Positions 11,601 to 22,553 of a stretch of 64,000 nt of DNA are shown here, piece after piece. The stretch comes from Ignelater luminosus. Lineage: Eukaryota > Arthropoda > Insecta > Coleoptera > Elateridae. The stretch lies in contig VTPC01091248.1 in NCBI GenBank assembly GCA_011009095.1, positions 62,001 to 126,000 of the forward strand, written 5' to 3'. A model generated the notes under the pieces. That model saw nothing but the letters and a program-made list of their open reading frames with translations, had not been told where the DNA came from and searched no databases. The position numbers and the translations under genes are program-made. Within the stretch, counting starts at the first letter, position 1, and each line of letters starts with the position of its first letter.

Positions 11601-13064
11601 CCTTGACTAAAGCAAAACTACTATAGTTTGATAGATGTAATTCATTTGTTTTGATTAGCCAATTTGTTACAACTAAACAAAAGAGGTGATACTTACCCCA
11701 CTGTTACTTTGATCAACAAGTGTAAGCTCCCGTTTCTTTAATTCTCTGCCAGTAGCTCTTGCAGTAAAAGTAAATATTTCTGAGACTGATTTGCATATTC
11801 CAATTACATCTATAAACAAAGAACAAAAATAATAATGCTAATACAAGTTAAAATAATAAAATAAATTTCATACCGACAATTGTACCAGTCTCTATATTTA
11901 CAATCTTATCAATGCTTATAAAATCATATTTGGTTTGTGGAACTGATATATCGGCATCATAACATTCTTGTATAATTGTATTATGTGTAAGCGTCATTTC
12001 ATAATCATTCTTGATACTGAACTGTTTATTTGCTGCTTTTACCTGACACTTGGTAATGTAGTAGATTTTATCCACCTATAACTCACTTTAGTTAACACAC
12101 TTTTTCAAGCCAATATAGTTTTATCATTATTTACTTCAATCATTTCATAGAATTTATCGACAATATCTCTAAATGCAGTACATCGAATCTCTCCACTTTC
12201 ATCAATTAAATCCATACTAAATAACTGACCTTCACCACGTGAATTTGACCATTTGCGTATTCCCGATTTGTTGGCTACTCGTGCTTTAATTACCCATCTA
12301 AACAAGAAAACAACAATCAAAAACCTATATATGATTTAAACTACAACATACTTATTGTGATATGGATTAAGGCTAGAAATTGGATGGATATGATGATCTT
12401 GCAGGGATACATTTAAATCTATGTTGGTAGGCTTATTCAACATACATCTATAAGTAGATGCTGAAGTTGCAGGTTTTGATAAAGAATTCACATGATCATT
12501 TGTTGTCGCATTATTAGAGTTTGTTGTACTATCTGGTTCAGTATCATTATCTGGTAATTGTTCTGGATTACCAATTTTTCCAGTTTGATCGCCAGGCAAT
12601 AACACTTCCATCTCTAATATCACCAAGACATGTCTACATAAGATAGCATTAGAGTTAAACTTCCTAAAAACATCAAGAACTTACTTGTTGCTCTTTCCTC
12701 CATTGTTAATGACACTTGTAATGTAACGTTTTACTCTAATAATTGTGTTGTCAGCTAATTCTCCATTAGCAATCTTATCATTAATCTGAGTGGTAAGCAT
12801 AGCATATGATACAAGATACTTTCCATCGGATAGAAGTAAACGAAACCGTTCTTTGTCGGTACTTGCTGAAGCAATACGTTTACTGCCTAATACTTGCATT
12901 ATAGGATCGTCAACTTGATCTCCTTTCATTATAAGCTGCATAATAATAATAAAAAATATGAGAGATTTCCGTACATGATTAAATCTGTTTTTCCCAAGAA
13001 TATTAGTGTAGTAAGAGATACTTACACGTAGAGCACCTTCACTTAAACGGAATTTATCTGCCAT
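8627..13064 (-). CDS. RPA1: Replication protein A 70 kDa DNA-binding subunit
   Basis: Ten exons: complement(8627-8737, 8795-8989, 9049-9304, 9366-9592, 11697-11809, 11874-12075, 12135-12297, 12352-12633, 12685-12935, 13026-13064). Every intron is GT-AG. The sum is 1,839 nt, giving 612 aa; human RPA1 is 616. The N-terminal OB fold starts [13 protein letters not shown]. An Asn/Ser/Thr-rich linker (about 125-165) leads to the DNA-binding OB folds: DBD-A ([30 protein letters not shown]), DBD-B ([26 protein letters not shown]) and DBD-C. DBD-C carries the zinc ribbon Cys475-X4-Cys480-X13-Cys494-X2-Cys497. The C-terminal helix ([17 protein letters not shown]) would contact RPA2. RPA is the nuclear single-stranded-DNA binding trimer for replication, repair and checkpoint signalling. 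Intron 6 of the model is 2,104 bp, far longer than the other eight (about 50-90 bp). The frame is fully intact. Confidence 0.97.
10631..10697. repeat. Near-perfect hairpin inside the long RPA1 intron
   Basis: GAATCGAAAGATGCAAGAAG and then AGGA (10631-10654) pairs with TCCTTCTTGCATCTTTCAATTC (10676-10697). Roughly 20 of 22 positions match, with one bulged base and a loop of about 21 nt. It sits well inside the 2.1-kb intron. The size and shape resemble a microRNA precursor but equally a tiny MITE remnant; the sequence alone cannot decide. Confidence 0.55.
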
Positions 13065-13363
13065 AATCAAAATCGATTATAACTTCTGTTAAATATATAA
13101 AACACAAATAATAATTGACGGTCTAGCGTATAGAAGCTACCATCCACCCCCATCCACCTACCCTTTACGATGTTTACGATTTAGTTTTGACGCAAACTTT
13201 TAATAACTTGACAGACAGATGCAAACGATGCAAACCAATGCGAACTCAAGAGTAAAATCGATCGCAACATAACACCAATTTGTAGCATGAACATAAGGAC
13301 TCTTCATTATCAGATAAAAGCAATAAAGCATTCATTATTTTTATAATTTTTATTATTTATTAA
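13065..13363. other. RPA1 5' flank
   Basis: Sequence directly upstream of the RPA1 ATG, presumably promoter and 5' UTR. No TATA box is obvious. No other gene was recognised. Confidence 0.4.
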
Positions 13364-13640
13364 AAATATAAACTCAGCGCTTACTGTAGTATCGCTGTAA
13401 TACTTGCTCTCCAACTACTTGCGCAGATTGGAAGGAGCAAGTGTTACAGCGATACTACAGTAAGCGCTGGGTTTATATTTTCAACGCACTCCAATAGGAA
13501 TCGTTACTGAATTTGCGATGTCTGTCTGTCCGCATTTTTTGTAAATTCTGAGATCTTGATTCCAGATTTGGATTCTACATTCAAAACTAAAAACTGCTTT
13601 TTTAAAACTGTTGCTCGAATTCAATGCGCGAACAGTGAAT
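13364..13640. repeat. 46-bp-arm hairpin joined to a Penelope-like scrap and a dispersed repeat
   Basis: The arms at 13364-13409 and 13434-13479 (core CAGCGCTTACTGTAGTATCG) pair with few mismatches across a 24-bp loop. Immediately after, 13482-13502 (GCACTCCAATAGGAATC) matches the Penelope GTPMG-coding bases at 602-616 almost exactly. Then 13495-13615 matches the reverse complement of about 1960-2110 (shared TTACTGAATTTGC and AGATTTGGATTCTACAT). Three repeat types thus meet within 250 bp. Confidence 0.65.
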
Positions 13641-14243
13641 AGTGATTCACTATACGCGATTACTGCTTCTGAACCAGGTTGGCATTCATTGTATCCAAAG
13701 CTACCCCCTATGAGAAAATTCCACAGACTACTAGAAATTCAAATATTAATGACCTTATGATATACCTATGTAAGTAGCCTGGAAATCAACTTATGTTAAT
13801 GTACTTCTTTAAAAACTATGATAATGAAGCAGTGCTTTTATCCTTGAGTTATCAGGATGTGATGATGACACTAGTCTCATAAACTTCTTGGATGATCGGT
13901 AATAAACGTCAATTTCCATAAATGCAAAGGCAACACATTTGAAAACGCGTTCGTCACTGACAACAGCGTGTAAATCTTTGTGTTTAGGAATAAGCAGCAT
14001 TTAGCAGCACTGTTAGTGAAGGGTTTCTGTACGATATCGGCAGCGAAAGTCAATTTTCCAAGAAACTAAGTCAATACTTTTAACAGCGCTTCCTTAAACT
14101 GCTGTTTCTTAACACAAACATGGTTACTGTTTGTGAACGCAAAGTATTGCTTTCTACACATGACGGTACGTTTATTAGTGTCCAAGTTTCAGAAAAGACG
14201 CTAAATGCATTTAACGACTGGCGTTTCTTTCAATATAAGGATA
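13641..14243. other. Intergenic DNA, no gene seen
   Basis: No conserved frame was recognised. The open frames at 13809-14000 and 14120-14311 show no known motif. The second runs into the MITE at 14244, which argues against its being a gene. Confidence 0.4.
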
Positions 14244-14655
14244 GGATAAGAGTTGGACAAAGTCGCAGTATGGGAACATATTTGATCCAAAATGCATGTT
14301 TTGAAATTTAATTTCCATAACATCACACAACAAAACAATTTTGAATAGTATTAGAATAATCATAATTGGTAGATCAAAAGATTGATTCACCAATTGACAG
14401 TGTTGCACATGACGTCACGCCAGGGTAACCAGTTTCTAAACAATCAGTCTCACAACCCCTTCAAAGTAAGTAAGTGACCAATGTTTATTAATTATTATAA
14501 ATAGATCGCAACTCACCTGATCGACTGTTTGTTTGAATACGAAACCATGACAATAAGCTAGCGATGACATCACGCGTACGAGGTCAATTAAAAAATTTAA
14601 ATAACAAAAGTGAATCACCAATTAAAACAATCTTGACTTTGCTCAACTCTTATCC
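14244..14655. mobile_element. MITE with GGATAAGAGTTG termini (copy 1)
   Basis: The left end is GGATAAGAGTTGGACAAAGT (14244). The right end, reversed, is GGATAAGAGTTGAGCAAAGT (14655). The interior is non-coding. The same ends bracket 33864-34069, and a single end occurs at about 46338 and at about 54437, so this is a dispersed family. One end type continues GTCGCAGTA and the other GTCATAATTGTTTTAATT, so both element ends can be told apart. Confidence 0.68.
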
Positions 14656-14997
14656 GTATTAAGTATGCAATGTGTTAAAAACTTCCCACCCTTAATATCT
14701 CGTAAACGAGTAAAAATATTAAAATAAAATAAAACACGTCAATTTATGTTAATAGAGAACATGAAAATTTACAATTAACTCAACCATAAATATCACCGTG
14801 TTCGACACAGCACACCTAACCTCGAGATCTTAAATAGCAGGCCAGCTCTTACGACGTGTTTCAGTTCGCTCCAACACTTCATAGTGCTCGGACGTGCTTC
14901 AAGTATTATATAGAGTTCCCTCGCCAGTACGTGCAGAGTCAAATTGCATCGCTGCACACGAAAGTAAGAATTTATTGTTTAATTATTCACTTAAACC

Positions 14998-16617
14998 ATG
15001 CCCCTTAGCCGCCCAATTAAGGGATCCTCCAAACCGCCCGGAAAGGACCCTCCAATCCTTTCCAGCTTCTCTTCCACCTTATCCTCCACCGCTCCCTCTT
15101 CTTCAACATTCCTAAAAACCCCGAAGCCGACAAAATCTTTTAAATCCGCCAAACCCGTCAAACCCGCTTTACCCAAAACCCTACCGACTCAACACCGTCC
15201 CTCTGATTTCCCACCTATCCCTTTTACCCTCAGTCCCCCACCATACTCTTCCCCACGTCCCTCTCCTCGAATCACCCAAACAAATCCCCCTACCTCTCCC
15301 CTCTTCATCCATACACCCGACTCCTTCAGCATCCAGCTGGACCCACTACCGCCCGACCACCAACCCTACCCCGCACCTACCCTATCCTATGCTACCATCG
15401 CCGCGACCTCCATCTCAAATACCCTTTCCGCCTCCGGCTCCCGGTCCTCCCCGAGAGTCCAGTCCCCGATTATCCACGATTCACACTCACCTTTTAGTTG
15501 CCCTCCCTTATCCCTTTCTTCCAGATCAACCCCAATTCCTTCCTCATCCCCCCCCCCATTTCCCGAAGCCCATCCCCCATGTCCGAAGACCTCCAAGACA
15601 ACACCAACAACCGTCCCCACACCTCCTCTTTCTCCGAAGCCTGCTCCCCCCCTCCCGATTGGACCACCGTCTCTTCGAAGAAGCGTCACGTTGTTCCAGT
15701 TCCCGCCGCCTCCATCACCCATACCAACAACCCTAACCCCACCAGCTCACCTGTAAATCCCACATCCCCGCCCCCCCCCGTTCCGCGACCCAAGGTCACC
15801 TCTACCTGCCTCATCTCCGGCCTGCCAAAGGCGCAGGCCAACCTTAAATCCTTTTCGCTCCTCTTGAGCCGCATTTCCGGACTCCGCGTATCCGAGGCTA
15901 CAGTCCAGGCCAACGGATGCATCCGTATCTCCTCCCCCTCAAGTCGACCTTCCTGAACGCCTCGCCTCCCTCAGCCACCTCCTTGGCCAACCCTTGAGAG
16001 TCACCAACCTTACCAAAAACCAACCAACCCAACCACGTCCTACTCGCCTACCCTCCTTCTCCTGTGTGATCCGTGGTGTCGACTTCGACATCACAATCCC
16101 TGAAGTCACCGAAGCCCTTACCAAGTCGGGATTTTCCTTTACCAAAGTCTGGCGCATCCGGTCCAAAGCCACCGACTGCGACACGCGACTGGTGCGGATT
16201 TTCACCACTTGCAAGCGTTCGCTAGACGCGCTCCTTAGCGGAGGACTAAGGATGTACCACCACACCTTCCCGGCCGAACCCTCCCACCCTCCCAAACCCC
16301 AACCCATCCAATGTTCCAAATGCCTCCAATTTGATCATCCTTCCTCTTCCTGCCCAGTCCGCCGACCCACTTGTGGTATTTGTGGAGCCCTCCACCACAC
16401 TAATTCCTGTCCCGCCGAATCCCAACCCAAGTGCGATAATTGTGGGGGAGAGCATGTAGCTTTCTCCAGGCAATGTCCCGCACGTCCCGCCGCCCCCATT
16501 TCCTCCGAAGCCGCCGCCCACCTTAAACCCACTCCAGATCCCGACACCTCCAGGGCCCGGAACTTTGTTCGCTTTTTTCCTCACCGCCTTCCTAAACCTA
16601 TTCCCCACCCAACGTGA
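14998..16617 (+). pseudogene. Retrotransposon ORF1 (gag-like, zinc knuckles), frameshifted
   Basis: It starts MPLSRPIKGSSKPPGKDPPI at 14998 with a long Pro/Ser-rich N-terminal region, probably disordered. The reading frame changes near 15700-15750 and again near 15950-15990. The later part shows an RRM-like stretch (FSCVIRGVDFDITIPEVTEA) and then three cysteine knuckles at about 16310-16480 (CSKCLQFDHPSSSC, CGICGALHHTNSC, CDNCGGEHVAFSRQC). This is the nucleic-acid-binding arrangement of Jockey-type ORF1 proteins, which coat the element RNA. It ends at the TGA at 16615. At least two frameshifts make it inactive. Confidence 0.82.
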
Positions 16618-16788
16618 TCACACCCTTCGCATCCTCACTCCCATCATCCATACCTTTTTCGGTCTCCGCATTGAAGCCTCCATGACCGGTAATTGGCTCC
16701 ATATAACTTTCTTCGATAAACCTTAATCACCTACAGTCCGGTCGCGTCCTTGCCCTCCCGACTCCCCCTCCCTAAACATTAACCCTTT

Positions 16789-19538
16789 ATGGATCTCACA
16801 CTCTCCACGGTGAACGCCAACGGCTGGAGCCGGAAGCGTCCACTGGTAGAGAACCTTATCCGGTCCCATCATATCCATATCCTGTCCATCACCGAGACCC
16901 ACCTTAAAAAAAAACCAAAATCTCACCATTCCCGGATTCCAGGTTTTCCGCCATGACGCCCCTCGTCGCGCTGGCCATCCACTCCAGCCTTCCTCACTCC
17001 CCTATTGACCTTCCCCCTGAATTCTCCCACCTAAACTGCTGCGCTGCCACCCTATACATCCCATCTGACAACTCGCCGTTCCTAGAGTTTGTGGCTCGGT
17101 CCTACCGGAGGGCGGTGATCATGGGCGATCTTAACGCTCGCCACTCGGCCTTCGAGGACACGGCTACCAACTCGAGGGGTCGAACCCTCTTCAACATCCT
17201 CCTTCAGCTCCCATACTACCGAATCCCTAACTCCGAACCTACCTTTATAAACCATAACGGCTCCTCCATCATAGATCACATCCTCATCACAGACCCTCTC
17301 ACCCCCTTCTTTCCCGACCCAGCCATCATCGGCACTTTCATCACAAGTGACCACCTGCCTCTCGTCACCTCGTCCACTATAATGAACCTCCCGATCCCCA
17401 CCAATCCCATCCGCACCATCCGAGAATGGAACAAGGCCGACTGGCCAAAGTTCCAGGCTCATGTCTCCACCCACCTCCCCATCTCCCGTCCCCACCCTTC
17501 CATCCCAGAAATAGACCAATCCATTGATGACCTCACCTGCACCATCCAGGAGGCCATTGAAGGTTCCGTCCTCACCACAACCTTGAACATCGATCGTACC
17601 CCTCTCCCGCTCCACATTCTCCAACTAATCAAGGAAAAAAAGGCATCTCTCCGCCTTTTCGTCCGAACCCGAGACCCCACCGTCAAGGAGGACTAGAATC
17701 GCCTCAATGCGCTTGTTCGCCTGCTTACGACCAGGTATCGAGAAGAGTGCTAGACGGCGTTATGTTCCAGTCTCGACCACAGAGACGGATCCCGTTTTTG
17801 GTCCAAACTCAAATCCCTCACCGGCCAAAGGGAATCCAACCGCCCATCCCACCTTCACCACAACGGCCAAACCATCTCGGATCCGCAGGGTCAATCCCAA
17901 CTCTTCGCCGATCTTCTCGACAAAGTTCACCAATTCCCACAAGACCCCCGATTTAACGATGAACAAGCCCGACTCATTCACACGCGGATCCAAAACGACC
18001 CAACCATCTCCCTTCTCATTGCCGTCCCTCCAATAAGACCTAGCGACCCGCCTCCGCCGGAGATTCTCCAAAACATCAGCTCAGATGAAACGGTGGCCGC
18101 CATCGCTGCGGGCAAAAACTCAGCCCCGGGCGAGGACTCCCTGACCAGGAGAGTTCTCCGCCATCTACCCCAAGAGGCCATTGATCTTCTTACCTCAATA
18201 TTCAACCATTGTATGCGCTGTGGCTACTTCCCTTCTGCCTGGAAAAGAGCTACAGTGGTTATGATCCACAAAAAGCATAAGAATCTCACGGACCCCACCT
18301 CTTATAGGCCCATCGCCCTTCTCAACGTCTTAGGCAAGACTTTCAAACGAATTCTTGCCGACAGACTTAGGGATCACTTAGAAAACTCGAACCTTCTTTC
18401 ACCTCTCCAGTTCGGGTTCCGTCCCCATAGATCAATTTCTAACCCTCTTCTCCTCCTTCACACTGACGTAGCCAAAACACTTAACCAAGGCAAGTGTGTC
18501 GCCGGTGTCTTTCTAGACATCGAGCGTGCCTTTGACAAAGTCTGGCACGAAGGGCTTCTTCAAAAGCTGCTTAACGCCCAACTCCCTCCAGGCTTCGTCA
18601 GAATCATCAACAGTTATCTTTCTCTTTGACAGCACAGAGTACGTATCAAAGGCGTGCTTTCCAACCCATTTACACCCAGAGCCGGGGTACCCCAAGGCTC
18701 GATCTTCTCCCCGATCCTCTTCATCCTCTACTGTCACGACATACCCAGACCTGAGCCCCAACCGGCACCCAATATTCATTCCTCCACGGTCCGTATCACC
18801 CAGTACGCCGACGATACTGCTCTCTGGGCTAGTGGCTTCAACGCCAGGACCGCGAGCCGCCACCTTGCTCGAGCCCTCGCTCGGCTGGAGGATTGGTTCC
18901 GACTCTGGCGTCACAAACCCAACCCCGACAAATCGCAGGCAATCCTATTTCGACACCCCTTTAAAACCATCAGTTCCCACTTTCAAGAAAGAGATGTTCG
19001 ACTGGACCTTTGGGGTTCCCGTCTTCGCCTCTCTCCCTCGGTTCAATACCTGTGTTGCACTTTCACCCACACCCTTCACTAGAGCGCCGAGCTGTGCAGG
19101 TGTCTTGACGCCGTACAGCGCCGTGCCTCCATTCTCTCCGTGCTCCACGGTAACTTCCGGGGCTGCCACCCGAAGACCCTCATCCACACCTACACAACCT
19201 TCATCCGGCCCCTCATCGACTTTCGCCATCCCTGCTTCTGCGCCCTCAAACCCTATCAAAAAAATAGCCTTCTTCAGAAAGAGAGGCGCCTCTGTCGGCG
19301 GATGCTTGGTCTCGATCGTTTCCACCCCTCCGGAGAGGTTTGCGATCTGGCCGGCCTTCCTCCTATAGACGCGCGGCTCGAGTCTCTTCAGGGTCGATAT
19401 GTTCATCGAGCCATAGACCTTAATCGACACCCCCAACTCGAAATTCTCGCCACGCCTGGCCTGGCCACCAGCCCCGTCATGTCACCTACAAATTCAAGTT
19501 TCCCCCCGCAATCTACTTTGGCAACGCCATCTCTCTAA
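16789..19538 (+). pseudogene. Retrotransposon ORF2 (endonuclease plus reverse transcriptase), broken
   Basis: It begins MDLTLSTVNANGWSRKRPLV. The endonuclease has TETHL, GDLNARHSAFE and TSDHLPL, the APE-type catalytic motifs. A frameshift lies in the A-run near 16907. The RT has FPSAWKRATVVMIHKKHKN, SYRPIALLNVLGKTF, LQFGFRPHRS, AGVFLDIERAFDKVWH, GVPQGSIFSPILF and YADDTALWASG, so the catalytic aspartates are kept. Lesions: TAG at 17694-17696, loss of frame around 17710-18060, TGA at 18627-18629 and TAG at 19080-19082. The C-terminal part (19140-19538) is open with FHPSGEVCDLAGLPPIDAR. Few lesions over 2.7 kb suggest a fairly recent but dead copy. Confidence 0.85.
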
Positions 19539-19943
19539 CTCCAGTCCTGGAGGACCTACTCGATTCCGCTCCAATCGCCCTCAGATAACCCAAACTGCCA
19601 AACACTCCCCCCCTGTGTTCCATACCCTTCGCATTTTGATAACCAAGATACTGCTCTCTTTTTCCTCTGTTGCAGGTAGCACAGATACCACACTGTTCTC
19701 ACTAGGGTTTTCCGTGGTTTCCCTAGTGGTGAAGGCAAATGACGGAACAGCTTCTGCACCAGCCCACGGCACACCATACACACCTAGACACCCACACATC
19801 ACCACTCAAACATATACACACTCTCACACCCCTCACTACACAATACCAACACCGTTCTGAAAAGAACCGTACGCATCGTGATTCATCGTCGTCACTGTGT
19901 GACGGCTCGCTGGCTGTCCTTGGGCTCTCCACTCGAAAATGGG

Positions 19944-20198
19944 TCATCGGCATCGGCGGGGGTACTGGAAGATCCTGCGCTCGGCCTGCACCGCCGTCGC
20001 CACCAAGAACACCATCGCCGTGGACTGGCGTGCGGACTGCTTGGTGCCTGACATGACGTTGGCGATTAACCATCCTCCCATAATCACCAGCCATAGAAGA
20101 ATTAAATTTCCTAAATGGCAGCCACCTACGGTGGCAATTGCGTTGATCTCTCTCTCTACGACATGTTGCTGGAAACGGAATAACAGTAGTACCTTTTG
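19944..20198 (-). other. Possible terminal exon of an unrecognised membrane protein
   Basis: On the minus strand, a pyrimidine-rich acceptor (TTTTGTTTTACAG) at about 20199-20211 opens into 84 codons ending in TGA (19944-19946). The predicted peptide has one strongly hydrophobic stretch (GNLILLWLVIMGGWLIANVM) and a second weaker one (STAMVFLVATAVQ), then a basic tail. The downstream two-thirds uses GC-ending codons almost throughout, as coding sequence often does. I do not recognise the protein and could not place upstream exons. It abuts the retrotransposon 3' end, so a captured gene piece or chance frame is possible. Confidence 0.25.
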
Positions 20199-22553
20199 CT
20201 GTAAACAAAATTAAAATCGACTTGATTGAAAGTTATAGCATAAAACGTCTCATTTTAGCGATGAATGTAAATTGTGTTAACCAAGTAGGTAAATATAAAG
20301 GTACCTATTTTAATTGTTTTGGTGCTTATTTTGGATGCAAAACAGATGAACGTAAATGTTTTTAATTGAATATTGTAAACTGAACTGTCAATAAAAAATC
20401 AAAACACTAGAGAAGAAACAACAGAAACTAAGCAGTTCTTTAAAAGGAGTACCTAATCTAACAGCCCAATTCACACTTTTCATTCCGGATGGTGTGTAGT
20501 TGCACTTATTCTTCACTCAAAATACTTACTAAAACAAATAAATTGCCATCTTGACTTAGTTACTACCATTACTACACAAAACGTCTCAATATAGCAATAA
20601 GGGTAAATCATATTCTTTGATTTATCAATTGCAACGGTGCACTCGTAGTATAAGTGGGCGCGCTTATCGTGATTGCTTTTGCAACAGCAGCACCGGTTAG
20701 ACGACGGAACCGATTTGCAAATCTCTCCACAATTCTCTCCGACCGTCCCTAACATAGTATCATAAGAGTTTTGTAGCAAGTTTGCTATCAAACTCATCCT
20801 ATTCTATCCGTTGGTCGCGTGGAACGTTCTGGTTACCTGATTACCAAATTTCAATAGGTCAAAAAGACCTAAGCCTATTGGCCATCATGATTTTGATTTT
20901 GTCTTTCCAATCGTCATAAAGTTACCTGGCTTGACCATTGAAAACAAGCGTTTCTTGCTGTAATCACTATCACTCTTTCAAAGAACCTACTGACTTGCTC
21001 ATGCACAATAGTCGTAGTAGCTTTACTTCATAATTCCCCAAATTTACAGGAGTATTACTGAAATCGACACTAAAAATGTGTTTTGTTATCGAGATTTTTG
21101 CATATTCTTAGAAGAACATTGCGTTGCTTGGTGGCTACAAAGACTTTTCTCTTCCGAAAAATTGAATTCATCTAATACCGCCATATTCTGTAGCAGATTT
21201 TTGTAAGTGGATTGTAAAAGGATTGTTAGATATCTTTGAATTTTCAATATATTATCTTTTTCTGTGGTTTCCGTAATGTTTCTTAACACTTTGTAAATAG
21301 TCTTGTTCTTTTGAAGTGTGCTACTACATCTCCTTTACTAGAGAAGCATTGATCTATTGAAATTTTAAACTAATCTAGATAAACTTTTAAATTTTTCTCA
21401 TTTGTTTCTTTCAAACTTGAAAATTATAAAATAGATGAGCCACACACCTGACGTACCGGGAAAGATCTTCAATTATTTCAATTTACTCTGCTTTTAAGCC
21501 AATTAACTTCGTGTCTCAATTTATTATGAATCGCCCTTTATTTTACGGACACTCTGTATAACATACATTAGCGTATTTATTTGACAAGACATGCAGAGAA
21601 AGCAGAGAATGGGAATTAAATGGCATAGCGTTTTAAGATTTCAGGTATTGTTTACTAAAATAAGAACGCTCTCAATCATACATTAGTGAATTTAAATCTT
21701 GCTTCTTTTAATAATATATCGACAATTTGATAATCTTTAAAGTAAAAAATGCTTGCGTCGGTATAGCAAATACGTTGTTTCTTTAAACGGCTTTTATACT
21801 GCAATATCACATAATGATTGACATAAATGAAATAAAAGTATATGAACATGCCTAAAAGTTAAAAGTTATCAAATTCAATTTTACATTCGTCTCTTCTACA
21901 ATTATAAATATGAAAACTTGCTCCTTAATGTATAATTCTGTTAAACTATTCTCCATTTAAATTCTATACTGCAATAAAACAAAAACTTGTGGGTGGTTTA
22001 TTCTACAAATAATAAAGAACACCGCAGTGGCTAAATGTAATTCAATCCTGTTTTTACAATATTTTGTTTACGAATAAGTTTTTATCGCCAGAAATTTCTC
22101 CGAAAAAAATATACACAACAGAAATTTTAATATAATCGTTTGAGGCGTTTGTCAATTATAGCAAGATATAAATTCTTAGAATTAGAAATAATCTGGTGCA
22201 ATAATGAGAAGTTGAAGAGGGCAGCACTGTCTATGCTTGCCCTTCTTTCCCATCGACGCACTAGGCCCACAACCGTACGAGTTACACATATCCCCATAAC
22301 GTTGTTCCTCTACCCATATTTATTTCCTCTGCGGTTCAACTAATTTTAAAGAGTCGTTCATTTGAACTGATTGTGTAAGCACGGGCGTTTCGTACATACT
22401 ACTGTAGAAATGTACGATAGGTGCTATATCGTTCTCACCTAAATTATTGAATAATGTTTGGTCAATTCTCAAGATCTCTACTCTATTAGATTTTTCAACT
22501 CCTTAGGAAATAGAAATGAAGTTTTTTATTTATTTAATAATCCTTGGAAAATA
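20199..22553. other. Intergenic DNA, no firm gene
   Basis: A minus-strand frame at 20513-20797 (94 aa, Cys-rich stretch SNRCCCCKSNHDKRAH) has a start but no recognised domain; it could be a 5' exon or nothing. AAAACGTCTCA followed by similar bases occurs at about 20244 and 20578, a short direct repeat. The rest is AT-rich and featureless to the eye. Confidence 0.35.

Larger units (their letters stand above)
14830..19860 (+). mobile_element. Near full-length, degenerate Jockey-like non-LTR retrotransposon
   Basis: A GC- and C-rich block stands out sharply against the AT-rich surroundings. It holds a gag-like ORF1 with zinc knuckles and an ORF2 with AP-endonuclease and reverse transcriptase. 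The 5' boundary is uncertain, somewhere before the ORF1 ATG at 14998; the 3' end is near 19860, after a CA-rich stretch. No long terminal repeats are present. Clade assignment (Jockey superfamily) rests on ORF1 knuckles plus an APE-type endonuclease and a YADD RT, not on a tree. The base composition suggests origin in, or selection for, a codon use different from that of the resident genes. Confidence 0.85.

Noticed and set aside
15387..15736. Overlapping frames of 111-115 residues on both strands
   Set aside because: Shadows of the Pro/Ser-rich C-rich ORF1 of the retrotransposon; low complexity.
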